Of a stretch of DNA of 64,000 bases, positions 25,768 to 35,058 are shown piece after piece (the stretch's first letter is position 1; every line of letters begins with the position of its first letter). The notes beneath the pieces were generated by a model. The model was not told the origin of the DNA, searched no databases, and saw nothing but the letters and a program-made list of their open reading frames with translations. Origin of the DNA: GCA-002712045 sp028112705 (GTDB taxonomy: Bacteria; Pseudomonadota; Alphaproteobacteria; Rhodobacterales; Rhodobacteraceae); assembly GCA_028112705.1 (NCBI GenBank), contig JAOGYN010000002.1, positions 1 through 64,000 of the forward strand. The letters are read 5' to 3'. The position numbers and the translations under genes were made by a program.

Positions 25768-27162
25768 TCAATTTGATGTGGGTCTGCCATTTTTCCACTC
25801 GCCTTCCATTATTTGACCTTTGAAATAAAACATCTTCCCTTTTCCATGTCTTTTACCTTTAACAAAAGCACCAATATAAATGTCATTATTCTTATATTTT
25901 GCGGTTCCATCACCTTCTATTTCACCCTGGAGCCACTGCCCAGTGTATTCAAAGCCGTTCCCCATCAATATTGTTCCAATTCCATGTCGCCTTCCGTCAC
26001 GAAAATCCCCAGTATAAACAGTGCCGTTTGTGTAGGTAGCTATACCAGCACCACTTTTTAAACCAGTATTCCAATCGCCTGTGTATACGTTCCCATTCTC
26101 ATAAGTCATTGTGCCCTTTCCATGAGACATTCCGTCTAGAAACTGACCTTTATATATCAGACCATTGACATAATGTGCTGTACCAAGACCTTCTATAACT
26201 CCAGCGATCCAATCGCCATTATATACTCCGCCATCAGCGTATATAATTTTTCCTCTTCCATGCGCAAAATTATCTTGAAAATTTCCACTGTATTTAGAAC
26301 CGTCAGGGTAATTAATTGTACCTAACCCAGATTTGAGCCCATTTTTCCAATTTCCTTCATAATGATAACCGTTGGGGTTATCTAACTTTCCAAAGCCATT
26401 CCTTTGGTTATTTAAAAATTCTCCAACGTAAATTTCGCCGCCAACATAGGTTTGTTTGCCTTTTCCAGATCTTTTACCGTTTTCTATATTACCATTATAT
26501 TCATCGCCATCAGCTCCTATAATGATACCAGACCCTTCAATTTGATCGTTTATCCAATTGCCCTCGTAAACAATTCCAGTTGGTAAAAATAATTTACCAA
26601 TGCCGTTTCTTAATCCGTTTTGCACATGCCCTTTGTAAATGGCGTTGTCAGAATAATTTATCTTTGCCATTCCATTTTTTTTACCGTTTTCCCAAGAGCC
26701 TTGATATTTATAATTTTTGGTATCAGTTAGAATGCCATTTCCATGATGTTTGGCATTTTTAAAATCTCCAATATAAATTAATCCATTCACATATGTAGCT
26801 TTTCCAGACCCTATAATATTTCCTTCAAGCCAGCTTCCCTCATAAGTTCCACCATTTGAAAAGAGTATTTTCCCAAAGCCATCTGGTTTTCCATTTACAA
26901 AAGTTCCTTGGTAACTTGATCCATTGGGATATTGCGCTTCGCCATGACCAAATATTTCCCCATTTACCCAGTTACCCGTATATTTATATCCATTTGGAAG
27001 TTCATAAGAGCCGATTCCGTGGCGTTTGCCATCATTAAATTCACCTTCATAATAGCCACCAGTTTCATATTGAATGCTAATATCTGTAGTTTCAGCATTT
27101 AGAACCGCTGAAACTGTGAAGGCCAAAATAAAACTGACCTTTAGAATCTTTTTTAATGCCAT
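25768..27162 (-). CDS. Exported MORN-repeat protein
   Basis: Protein of 464 residues: a Sec signal peptide (residues 1-23, VLNA cleavage) followed by MORN repeats up to the C-terminus. Eighteen consecutive units of exactly 23 residues run from residue 37 to 450, and a half unit ends the chain. The consensus is YxGxWxxGxxxGxGxxxYxNGxx. MORN repeats fold into a long beta-hairpin array that binds lipids or proteins; a periplasmic or outer-membrane-associated scaffold is likely, but no function is known. No enzyme domain is attached. Neighbours moaA and nadE give no hint. Confidence 0.85.
   Translation of the reverse strand: MALKKILKVSFILAFTVSAVLNAETTDISIQYETGGYYEGEFNDGKRHGIGSYELPNGYKYTGNWVNGEIFGHGEAQYPNGSSYQGTFVNGKPDGFGKILFSNGGTYEGSWLEGNIIGSGKATYVNGLIYIGDFKNAKHHGNGILTDTKNYKYQGSWENGKKNGMAKINYSDNAIYKGHVQNGLRNGIGKLFLPTGIVYEGNWINDQIEGSGIIIGADGDEYNGNIENGKRSGKGKQTYVGGEIYVGEFLNNQRNGFGKLDNPNGYHYEGNWKNGLKSGLGTINYPDGSKYSGNFQDNFAHGRGKIIYADGGVYNGDWIAGVIEGLGTAHYVNGLIYKGQFLDGMSHGKGTMTYENGNVYTGDWNTGLKSGAGIATYTNGTVYTGDFRDGRRHGIGTILMGNGFEYTGQWLQGEIEGDGTAKYKNNDIYIGAFVKGKRHGKGKMFYFKGQIMEGEWKNGRPTSN
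25813..27054 (-). repeat. 18 tandem 69-bp MORN-coding units
   Basis: Each unit encodes 23 residues with no insertion or deletion over 1242 bp. Position 6 of successive units alternates aromatic type (F, W, F, W ...), so the true period is 46 residues, with one phase slip at units 9-10. Confidence 0.85.
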
Positions 27163-27322
27163 TATTTTCTTTCAAATTGAAAATTATTTCTGTGATTTAG
27201 CAATTAATTAACTAAGACTTTAGTTGCTCAAACTTTTTCTGACAATCCTTTTTAATTTCAAGTCTTTTATATTCCCACTCTAATGATTAAATTAGCACTA
27301 AAGATATTTTAAAGGTTAAAAA

Positions 27323-28981
27323 ATGGACAACTCATTTCGACTAGTAGTAGCTCAGCTTAATCCAAAAGCTGGAGATTTGGAAGGAAATGCAAAAAAGGTT
27401 AGGCTAGCATTTCAAGAAGCAAAAGAAATGAATGCAAATTTGGTTGCATTTCCTGAGATGTTTTTGATTGGCTATCAAGTAGGAGACTTAGTTCGAAAGC
27501 CTGCTTTTGTCACTGAGGTTATGAAACTAGTTGACATACTGGCATTGGAGTTTGAATTTGGACCTAGTGTAGGTTTAGGAGCCCCTTACTGGGACGGTAA
27601 AAAATTATTTAATGCATATTATATTTTGGCTAATGGAAAAATTGAAACCATAATAAAAAAACATTTTTTACCAAATGATAATGAATTTGATGAAAAAAGA
27701 TATTTCTCGGAAGGACCAATTTCGGGTCCGTATAATGTTGATGGTGTTCGTATTGGCTTTCCTATTTGTGAAGACGCATGGCATCAGGATGTATGTGAAG
27801 CTCAGGTTGAGAGTGGGGCAGAAATATTTGTTGTTCCTAATGGCTCGCCATATTGGAGAGACAAGAGAGAGGAACGGCTCCAAACAATGATCGCTCGGGT
27901 AATAGAGACCGGTATCCCATTAGTTTATCTAAATATGGTTGGTGGTCAAGATGATCAAGGTTTTGATGGTATGAGTTTTGCGCTAAATCCAAGAGGAGAG
28001 TTAGCAATGCAGATGCCAGCTTATGATGAAGTAATTCAAAAATTAGATTTTAAAAAAATTGATGGTAAATGGTTTGCTGAAAAGTGTATTCTAGAGAAAA
28101 TTCCTCAACAATTAGAGCTTGATTACCGCACTATGGTTGAAACTTTAAAGGACTATGTATCCAAGACAGGTTTTAAAAAAGTTTTATTAGGTCTTTCTGG
28201 AGGAATCGATAGTGCATTGGTAGCAGTAATAGCGGTCGATGCTCTTGGTTCTGAAAACGTAAGATGCGTGATGCTACCTTCTGAATACACATCCATGAGC
28301 TCTTTGGAGGATGCTAGTAAGATAGCAAAAAAATTAAAATGTACCTTAAACAGTGTGCCCATTTCTGAACCACAAAGTGGTGTAAAAAATGTACTTTCAG
28401 ATCTTTTCAAAGGCCTTGACCCTGATACAACCGAAGAGAATATTCAATCAAGGTTGCGTGGTCTATTACTAATGGCCATGTCCAACAAATTTGGTGAGAT
28501 GCTTCTAACCACAGGAAATAAATCTGAAGTAGCGGTTGGATATGCAACAATTTATGGTGATATGTCAGGTGGATATAACCCCTTAAAAGATCTGTATAAA
28601 ACTAGGGTTTTTGAAATCGCTAAATGGAGAAACTCAAATCACCGCTCTTGGATGCGTGGTCCAAACACTGAGCTAATAAATAATTCAGTGCTAAATAAAG
28701 CGCCGTCGGCTGAACTTCGTGATAATCAAAAAGACGAAGATAGTTTGCCTGATTATAGTATTCTTGATTCTATCTTGAAGGGTTTTATTGATGATGACAA
28801 ATCAGTGGCAGAAATTGTGAACATGGGTTTTGATCGAAAAATTGTAAAAGAAATTGAACATTTAATTTATATTTCTGAATATAAAAGATACCAATCAGCT
28901 CCTGGAACAAAGCTTTCCCGGCGTGCGTTTTGGTTGGATAGAAGGTACCCAATAGTTAATCAGTGGCGAGACAAAAGTTGA
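27323..28981 (+). CDS. nadE: NAD+ synthase, glutamine-dependent
   Basis: Two-domain NAD synthetase, 552 residues, which amidates nicotinate adenine dinucleotide with glutamine nitrogen. The N-terminal carbon-nitrogen hydrolase domain shows the Glu (FPEMFLIGY), Lys (IIKKHFLPN) and Cys (FPICEDAW) triad. The C-terminal synthase has the PP-loop LGLSGGIDSALVAV (near residue 288), TTGNKSEVAVGYATIYGDM and RFxLSRRAFWLDRR-like end. Complete. Confidence 0.97.
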   Translation: MDNSFRLVVAQLNPKAGDLEGNAKKVRLAFQEAKEMNANLVAFPEMFLIGYQVGDLVRKPAFVTEVMKLVDILALEFEFGPSVGLGAPYWDGKKLFNAYYILANGKIETIIKKHFLPNDNEFDEKRYFSEGPISGPYNVDGVRIGFPICEDAWHQDVCEAQVESGAEIFVVPNGSPYWRDKREERLQTMIARVIETGIPLVYLNMVGGQDDQGFDGMSFALNPRGELAMQMPAYDEVIQKLDFKKIDGKWFAEKCILEKIPQQLELDYRTMVETLKDYVSKTGFKKVLLGLSGGIDSALVAVIAVDALGSENVRCVMLPSEYTSMSSLEDASKIAKKLKCTLNSVPISEPQSGVKNVLSDLFKGLDPDTTEENIQSRLRGLLLMAMSNKFGEMLLTTGNKSEVAVGYATIYGDMSGGYNPLKDLYKTRVFEIAKWRNSNHRSWMRGPNTELINNSVLNKAPSAELRDNQKDEDSLPDYSILDSILKGFIDDDKSVAEIVNMGFDRKIVKEIEHLIYISEYKRYQSAPGTKLSRRAFWLDRRYPIVNQWRDKS

Positions 28982-29094
28982 TTTTAAATATTTTTTTGTG
29001 AAAATCTTTGCGACTTGAGAGTGATTTTTAAACTCGACAGGATTTAGGTGAGCTGATACGGGGTGACCAGAATATCAACTTTAATAGGCATATA

Positions 29095-30405
29095 ATGACC
29101 ATTACTCGCTTTGCACCGTCTCCGACAGGTTTTCTTCATGTAGGTAACCTACGTACAGCTTTGTTCAATTTTCTAATTGCCAGACAAAATAATGGTAAGT
29201 TTATCTTAAGATTAGATGATACAGATCCTGAAAGATCAAAGCAGGAATATATTGATGCTATAAAATATGATCTTGATTGGTTGGGATTGACTTGGGACCA
29301 TGAGGAACAACAGTCCAAAAGATTAGATAGGTATGTTTCCGCGGCAGAAGAGTTAAAGAAAAATGAGAAATTATATGAATGTTTTGAGTCCCCAACTGAT
29401 TTAGACTTAAAAAGGAAAAAACTATTAAATATGGGTCGGCCTCCTGTCTACGATAGATCAGCTTTAGAACTTACAAATGAAAAAAAAATGATGCTGAGGA
29501 CAGGAAATAACCCTCATTGGAGATTCTTGTTAAATGATAATAGAGTTAAATGGGTGGATAAAATATTAGGTCCAATTTCTATAGATTCTGCTTCTGTTTC
29601 TGATCCTGTGCTTATTAGAGCGGATGGACAGTTTCTATATACTTTAGCATCCGTGGTTGACGATGTGGATATGGGAATAACAGATGTGGTTCGAGGTTCT
29701 GACCACGTGACGAATACGGCTACCCAGATTCAAATTACAGAGGCACTTAGCAAAAGTGCTCCTTGCTATTCACACCATTCTCTTTTGACAGGCCCCGCGG
29801 GTGAAAATTTATCTAAACGTTTAGGAGTGATGTCTCTTAGAGATCTACGTTCTGCTGGTATTGAGCCAATGGCAATCCTAAGTCATCTTGCGCGTTTAGG
29901 TTCGAGTCAACCAGGTGAGCTTTTTAATTCAGTTGATAACATTGAAAGTGTTTTTGATATTACAACTTTTGGTGCAGCCCCTACAAAATTTGAAATGCAA
30001 GACCTGTACCCTATCACCTCTAAATACTTAAGTTCATTAAATTTTTCAGAGATCAAGAAAAGGATTACTTCCGCAGGGGCTACAGAACATTTATGGGATG
30101 TAGTTAAACAAAATTTAATTACTTTAGATGATTTTCAATATTGGTTAAACTTAATTGTAGACGGTGTTGAGCCTTTGGTTGATGACCTTGATCGAGATTA
30201 TGTTAATCAAGCACTGCTTTTAATGCCTTCTGCACCTTTAAATGAACAAAGCTGGGGAAATTGGACAAACGACATAAAATTGACAAGCTCAAGGAAAGGT
30301 AAGCAGTTATTTTTACCTTTAAGAAAAGCTTTAACAGGAAAAGAAAAGGGACCTGATATGTCCCTTCTTCTACCTTTATTACAGAAAATACCAAAACAAA
30401 TTTAA
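29095..30405 (+). CDS. gltX: Glutamyl-tRNA synthetase
   Basis: Class Ib synthetase of 436 residues charging tRNA-Glu. FAPSPTGFLHVGNLRTALFN carries the HIGH-type motif and LSKRLG the KMSKS-type motif. It is the shorter alphaproteobacterial form; these bacteria often have two gltX copies with different tRNA-Glu/tRNA-Gln specificity, and which one this is cannot be told without the other. Start ATG with AGG upstream. Confidence 0.94.
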   Translation: MTITRFAPSPTGFLHVGNLRTALFNFLIARQNNGKFILRLDDTDPERSKQEYIDAIKYDLDWLGLTWDHEEQQSKRLDRYVSAAEELKKNEKLYECFESPTDLDLKRKKLLNMGRPPVYDRSALELTNEKKMMLRTGNNPHWRFLLNDNRVKWVDKILGPISIDSASVSDPVLIRADGQFLYTLASVVDDVDMGITDVVRGSDHVTNTATQIQITEALSKSAPCYSHHSLLTGPAGENLSKRLGVMSLRDLRSAGIEPMAILSHLARLGSSQPGELFNSVDNIESVFDITTFGAAPTKFEMQDLYPITSKYLSSLNFSEIKKRITSAGATEHLWDVVKQNLITLDDFQYWLNLIVDGVEPLVDDLDRDYVNQALLLMPSAPLNEQSWGNWTNDIKLTSSRKGKQLFLPLRKALTGKEKGPDMSLLLPLLQKIPKQI

Positions 30406-30416
30406 TAATTTATTTT

Positions 30417-31571
30417 TTAATGACTTATGTTTTTCAACAAGTTTGCCATCATTAAATCACAACGGTTCATTTGTTCAACACTAATGAACTCATTAGGTTT
30501 ATGACCCTGAAGCATTGAACCGGGCCCACAGATTACTGTTGGAATTCCTACTTCGTTGTGGAACAGGCCACCTTCAGTTCCAAAAGCTACTTTTATCGTA
30601 TTATTCGTACCAGTTAGGCTCCGGACAAAACTTATAATATTAGCGTCTAGATCTGTTCCTAATCCAGGATAAGAAAAAAGCTCTTCCCAATAAATTTCAG
30701 CTTTTGGGTTTTGATAATTAGATAGTAGTGTATCTACGTATTTTTTGACTTGTTTTATAATAGCAGTTGGGTCATCACCTGCTAAATTTCGTATTTCCCA
30801 ATCAATGGTGCATATATTTGGTACTATATTTAAGGCTACTCCACCTTGCATCTTTCCTACATGCAAAGTTGTGTAAGGAATGTCATAATCATTATCTTTT
30901 TTACCATTCATAATTATTTCATTTTGGATGTTTCTTATAATATTTACAAAATCAACTCCAAGATGAAGAGCATTTAATGCTAGGGGAGCAAGAGCAGAGT
31001 GCCCTTCAACACCTTTACAAGTAGTTCGAAGTGCTATTTTCCCTTTATGTCCTGACGCTACAGCCAATAATGTTGGCTCACCAACTATACACATTTGCGG
31101 TTTTATGGGGCTTTCTTTCAACATGTCGATTAATGATCGAACACCAATGCATCCAATTTCTTCATCGAAAGATAATGCCAAATGTATAGGGGTTTTAAGG
31201 TTTTTATTTGAAGCATCACAAAGTAGTTTTATTGCACTTGCACAAAAACCTTTCATATCAGCAGTACCACGGCCAAATAGTTTGCCATTTAATTTTGTTA
31301 ATTTAAATGGGTCTGTCTGCCAATCTTGACCTTCAGTTGGAACAACATCAGTGTGACCCGAGAGCATTATGCCTCCATGCTCTTCTTCACCTGTAGTAGC
31401 AAATAGGTTGGCTCTCGATCCATCTTCATTTTGCAAGATAGTTGTTTTGACACCAAACGAAGCTAAAAGATTTGATACCCACTTGATGAGTTCAATATTT
31501 GGAGATCTGCTTATAGTTGGAAAGCTGATTAGTTTTTCTAAAATTTCAAAAGATGATAAGTTATTACTCAC
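30417..31571 (-). CDS. argE: Acetylornithine deacetylase (M20 family)
   Basis: Zinc-dependent M20 amidohydrolase of 384 residues. Metal ligands sit in SGHTDVVP (His), GTADMKGF (Asp), DEEIGCIG (Glu-Glu) and near the C-terminus in GHKPNEF (His). The overall sequence fits ArgE-type acetylornithine deacetylase, though related desuccinylases cannot be excluded. The start is GTG and overlaps the stop of the ALDH16 gene by 8 nt, so argE is the last gene of a deoC-ALDH16-argE transcript. Link to arginine synthesis is by similarity only. Confidence 0.85.
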   Translation of the reverse strand: MSNNLSSFEILEKLISFPTISRSPNIELIKWVSNLLASFGVKTTILQNEDGSRANLFATTGEEEHGGIMLSGHTDVVPTEGQDWQTDPFKLTKLNGKLFGRGTADMKGFCASAIKLLCDASNKNLKTPIHLALSFDEEIGCIGVRSLIDMLKESPIKPQMCIVGEPTLLAVASGHKGKIALRTTCKGVEGHSALAPLALNALHLGVDFVNIIRNIQNEIIMNGKKDNDYDIPYTTLHVGKMQGGVALNIVPNICTIDWEIRNLAGDDPTAIIKQVKKYVDTLLSNYQNPKAEIYWEELFSYPGLGTDLDANIISFVRSLTGTNNTIKVAFGTEGGLFHNEVGIPTVICGPGSMLQGHKPNEFISVEQMNRCDLMMANLLKNISH

Positions 31572-33921
31572 CGTATGGTATCCAAATATTCTTCACATCA
31601 GTCGCATTATTAAGAAACTCTTTTCCTTGACCATTGCAATGCCAATCTCGAGTTTTATTATTATTTACCCAGGTCCGTTTTAGTGATGCGGTGGAAAATC
31701 TTTCAATCTCTCCTGAGTTATTACCTGCTCCAAAATACCAAATTGCTGCTATATCATGGTGCTCTGATAGTGTTTTTACAAATGCTTCTTCTTCTCCAGT
31801 TATGATGTTTAAAACACCAGCTGGGACATCTGAGGTATCCAATACTTGGTAAAAATTTGCAGCAATATTTGGAGATGATGCGGAAGGAATTAATACGCAG
31901 GTATTTCCCATAGCAATCAGTGGAGCAGCTAAAGAAACCAAACCCAATAAAGGATTTTCCTCAGGACAAATGACACCTACAACCCCCAAGGGCTCATTCA
32001 TTGCTAATGTTACACCTCGAATAGGAACATCATGAACAGCACCATCAAATTTATCTGCCCAAGCTGCATAATAAAATAATCTTGAAATTGAAGTTTCAAC
32101 TTCTTTTTGTGCAACTTCCTTTTTTACTCCAGTGGATAATATAATATTCTCGATGAATTCAGAACTGCGTTTATCTAAATTTTCTGCCAAATAATATAAG
32201 ATTTGAGCTCTTAAATGTCCTGATGTTTTACTCCAATTACCAGCTTTGTGCGCAGCCTCAACAGCATTTCTAATATCTTTTCTGTTTCCATCTCCAATAT
32301 GGGTGACGAAACCTTTTGGGCCAAAAACAGCTTTTGAATAACCGCTGTCAGGTCTAACCTGCTTACCTCCAATATAGAGTTTTAGGGTTTTATCTAACAA
32401 TCCTGAAGTGTTTGACTTGGTGGTCGATCTTTTATACCTCTTTTGCTTTTTCAGTTCAGCTGTTTTTGACTTGGGTTTTACATATGCTAAAAGTCCTTCA
32501 GCCCCACCTTCACGACCAAACCCACTCTCACGTCTGCCGCCAAAGCCTGCAGCTGCATCAAACTGATTAACTGAGTTAATCCAAACAACGCCACATTCTA
32601 TTTTTGGCGCAATATCGAGTGCTAAATTTATATTTTCTGTCCATATACTTGCGGCCAAACCGTATCGACTATTATTTGCTAACGCGATTGCTTCTTTTGG
32701 AGTTCTGAAGGTTGTTGAGACTAATACAGGGCCAAAGATTTCTTCTTGCATTAAGCTTGCGGATGGTTCCATTTCAGTTATCAAAGTGGGTGGAAAGTAG
32801 CAGCCCTTTGTAGGCATTTCTATATCAGGTTGAAATAAATTACCTTCGTGTGCGTTTTCGTTTACCAATTTTGAAATTAAAGACAGTTGTTTTGGATCAA
32901 CAATCGCGCCCATATCAACAGACTTATCTAAAGGATCACCAATTCTTAGTCGCTTCATTCTAAGTTTTAATTTTTTATAAAATTGCTTCGCTATTGTTTC
33001 GTGAACAAGTAGTCGAGAACCAGCACAACATACTTGACCCTGATTAAACCAAATTGAGTCAACTAGACCTTCTATTGCGCTATCTACATCTGCATCATCA
33101 AAAACAATGTATGGAGATTTTCCGCCAAGTTCCAATGTTAAAGATTTACCAGTTCCGGCAGTTTCAAATCTAATTTTACGCCCTACTTCGGTTGAACCTG
33201 TAAATGCAATTTTGTTTATGGACTTATGTTTTGTTATTAAGGATCCAGTTGTTCCGTCACCAGTAACGATGTTTATAACACCCTTTGGTATGCCCGCCTC
33301 AATGCAAATTTGTGCAAATAGTAAGGCTGTTAATGATGTGTACTCTGCGGGCTTTAAAATAACTGTATTACCCATTGCAATTGCAGGAGCTATTTTCCAA
33401 GAAAGCATTAATAATGGAAAGTTCCACGGTATTATTTGACCGCAAATTCCTACTGGCTCATAATTTGGAAGGTTGTCATCCATTAATTGTGCCGCCCCGG
33501 CATGGTAGTAAAAATGCCGTATTGCAAGGGGTATATCTATATCCCGGCTTTCTCTTATTGGCTTACCATTATCTATTGTTTCTAAAACTGCAAACAGTCG
33601 ACTATGCTTTTGAAGTAATCGAGCAATGGCATACAAATATCGAGCCCTTGCATGACCCCCAATTTGCGCCCATTTGTTTTGAGCAGCTGCAGCAGATTTT
33701 ACTGCTAAGTTGACATCTGCTTTAGACCCAACAGCTATATTAGCCAGGAATTGGTTATTTGCTGGATTTTTTGTTTTGAAATGATTTTTTGCATCGATAA
33801 AATTTCCATTAATAAAATGGCCAAACTTATTTCCATTTTCTTTGAGCCAAGCTTTAGCATTTTTATCATTTTCTGGTGCTGTTCCCCAGTCCATTTTATT
33901 AAAAATTTCAGATATTGTCAT
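31564..33921 (-). CDS. ALDH16-family double-domain aldehyde dehydrogenase
   Basis: Protein of 785 residues with two aldehyde dehydrogenase domains in tandem. The first (about 30-490) is catalytic, with AFTGSTEVGR, the general base in LELGGKSPY and the nucleophile in GQVCCAGSR (Cys near 297-298). The second (about 510-785) keeps the fold blocks EPLGVVGVICP and AGVLNIITG but has no catalytic cysteine segment. This is the architecture of ALDH16. It lies 2 nt behind deoC, which yields acetaldehyde and glyceraldehyde 3-phosphate, so acetaldehyde or a related aldehyde is a reasonable substrate (inference). Confidence 0.9.
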   Translation of the reverse strand: MTISEIFNKMDWGTAPENDKNAKAWLKENGNKFGHFINGNFIDAKNHFKTKNPANNQFLANIAVGSKADVNLAVKSAAAAQNKWAQIGGHARARYLYAIARLLQKHSRLFAVLETIDNGKPIRESRDIDIPLAIRHFYYHAGAAQLMDDNLPNYEPVGICGQIIPWNFPLLMLSWKIAPAIAMGNTVILKPAEYTSLTALLFAQICIEAGIPKGVINIVTGDGTTGSLITKHKSINKIAFTGSTEVGRKIRFETAGTGKSLTLELGGKSPYIVFDDADVDSAIEGLVDSIWFNQGQVCCAGSRLLVHETIAKQFYKKLKLRMKRLRIGDPLDKSVDMGAIVDPKQLSLISKLVNENAHEGNLFQPDIEMPTKGCYFPPTLITEMEPSASLMQEEIFGPVLVSTTFRTPKEAIALANNSRYGLAASIWTENINLALDIAPKIECGVVWINSVNQFDAAAGFGGRRESGFGREGGAEGLLAYVKPKSKTAELKKQKRYKRSTTKSNTSGLLDKTLKLYIGGKQVRPDSGYSKAVFGPKGFVTHIGDGNRKDIRNAVEAAHKAGNWSKTSGHLRAQILYYLAENLDKRSSEFIENIILSTGVKKEVAQKEVETSISRLFYYAAWADKFDGAVHDVPIRGVTLAMNEPLGVVGVICPEENPLLGLVSLAAPLIAMGNTCVLIPSASSPNIAANFYQVLDTSDVPAGVLNIITGEEEAFVKTLSEHHDIAAIWYFGAGNNSGEIERFSTASLKRTWVNNNKTRDWHCNGQGKEFLNNATDVKNIWIPYGE

Positions 33922-33923
33922 TA

Positions 33924-34922
33924 TTATCCCATTCCATGACGAAAATTTGCTGAGTATTGTCCGGTATTAAAATGATCTAGTTGCCGTTCAATATCTCCTA
34001 AGAGAGAAGATGCGCCGAATCTAAAAAGATCTGGGTTTAGCCATCGATTTCCAAGTTCATCTTTTACCAGACTTAAATAAATCAAGGCATCCTTTGCCTT
34101 GGAAATCCCACCAGCTGGTTTGTAACCTACATGATAGCCAGTTTTTTCGTAAAAACCTCGAATTTGTCTTAGCATTGTTAATGTTACTGGTAATGTTGAA
34201 TTAATATCTTCTTTACCTGTTGAAGTCTTTATGAAGTCTGCACCCGCCATCATGCATATGATCGAAGCTCTGGCGACGTTTCTCAATGTCCCTAATTCAC
34301 CTGTTGCTAGAATAGCTTTCATGTGACTATTGCCACAGGCTTCTTTAAAAGACTTTACTTCTTTATAAAGTGCAGTCCAGTTCCCATTTAAAACGTGTCT
34401 TCTAGATATAACAATATCTATTTCAGCAGCCCCTGCTCGAACACTTTCTTTAATTTCTTTTATTCTTAAATTCAAAGGAGATAATCCAGCTGGAAATCCA
34501 GTTGAAACTGCTGCAACGGGTATATTAGTATCTTTTAAGGCCTTAACAGCAGTTTTGACCATTTCATGATAAACGCATATTGCCCCTACTTTAATATCTA
34601 GCTCGTCTATGCCCAGCGCGGTTGATAATTCTTTGCTGATTGGTTTTTTACCTTTGGCGCAAAGTCTTTCAACACGTCTTTCAGTATCATCCCCAGATAA
34701 GGTTGTTAGGTCAATTAATGTTATAGCTTTAATTAACCAAGCTGCTTGATGCTGTTTTTTTATAGACCGTCGGGCTCCAATGCTATTTGCACGTCTCTCG
34801 ATAGCTGAAGTATTTGCTTGGGTGCTGAGGACCCAATCTAGGTCTAATTCTGAACCCAGGTTTCTCGATACTTTTGTCAAGTTCACAGTTTTGATTATAT
34901 TAACTTCTTTATTTTTTAGCAA
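33924..34922 (-). CDS. deoC: Deoxyribose-phosphate aldolase
   Basis: Class I aldolase of 332 residues splitting deoxyribose 5-phosphate. The Schiff-base lysine lies in FIKTSTGKE and the proton-relay lysine in GYKPAGGI; VSTGFPAG and the KAILATGELGT strand complete the barrel. The N-terminal extension LDLDWV...NTSAIERR and QHQAAWL is typical of Rhodobacterales DeoC. The start is TTG with AAAAGG 7 nt upstream; no ATG precedes the conserved region. First gene of the deoC-ALDH16-argE unit. Confidence 0.95.
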   Translation of the reverse strand: MLKNKEVNIIKTVNLTKVSRNLGSELDLDWVLSTQANTSAIERRANSIGARRSIKKQHQAAWLIKAITLIDLTTLSGDDTERRVERLCAKGKKPISKELSTALGIDELDIKVGAICVYHEMVKTAVKALKDTNIPVAAVSTGFPAGLSPLNLRIKEIKESVRAGAAEIDIVISRRHVLNGNWTALYKEVKSFKEACGNSHMKAILATGELGTLRNVARASIICMMAGADFIKTSTGKEDINSTLPVTLTMLRQIRGFYEKTGYHVGYKPAGGISKAKDALIYLSLVKDELGNRWLNPDLFRFGASSLLGDIERQLDHFNTGQYSANFRHGMG

Positions 34923-35058
34923 ATCGTTACCTTTTCACATAACTTCTTGAATTAGGAAAATACATAGAAGTAATGTGAGTGCAAGAAGTGTATTGGGATA
35001 ACTCTATTTATCTAAAGCTTAGAAAGTTTATTTTAAAAAATATTATTCACCACATTTC

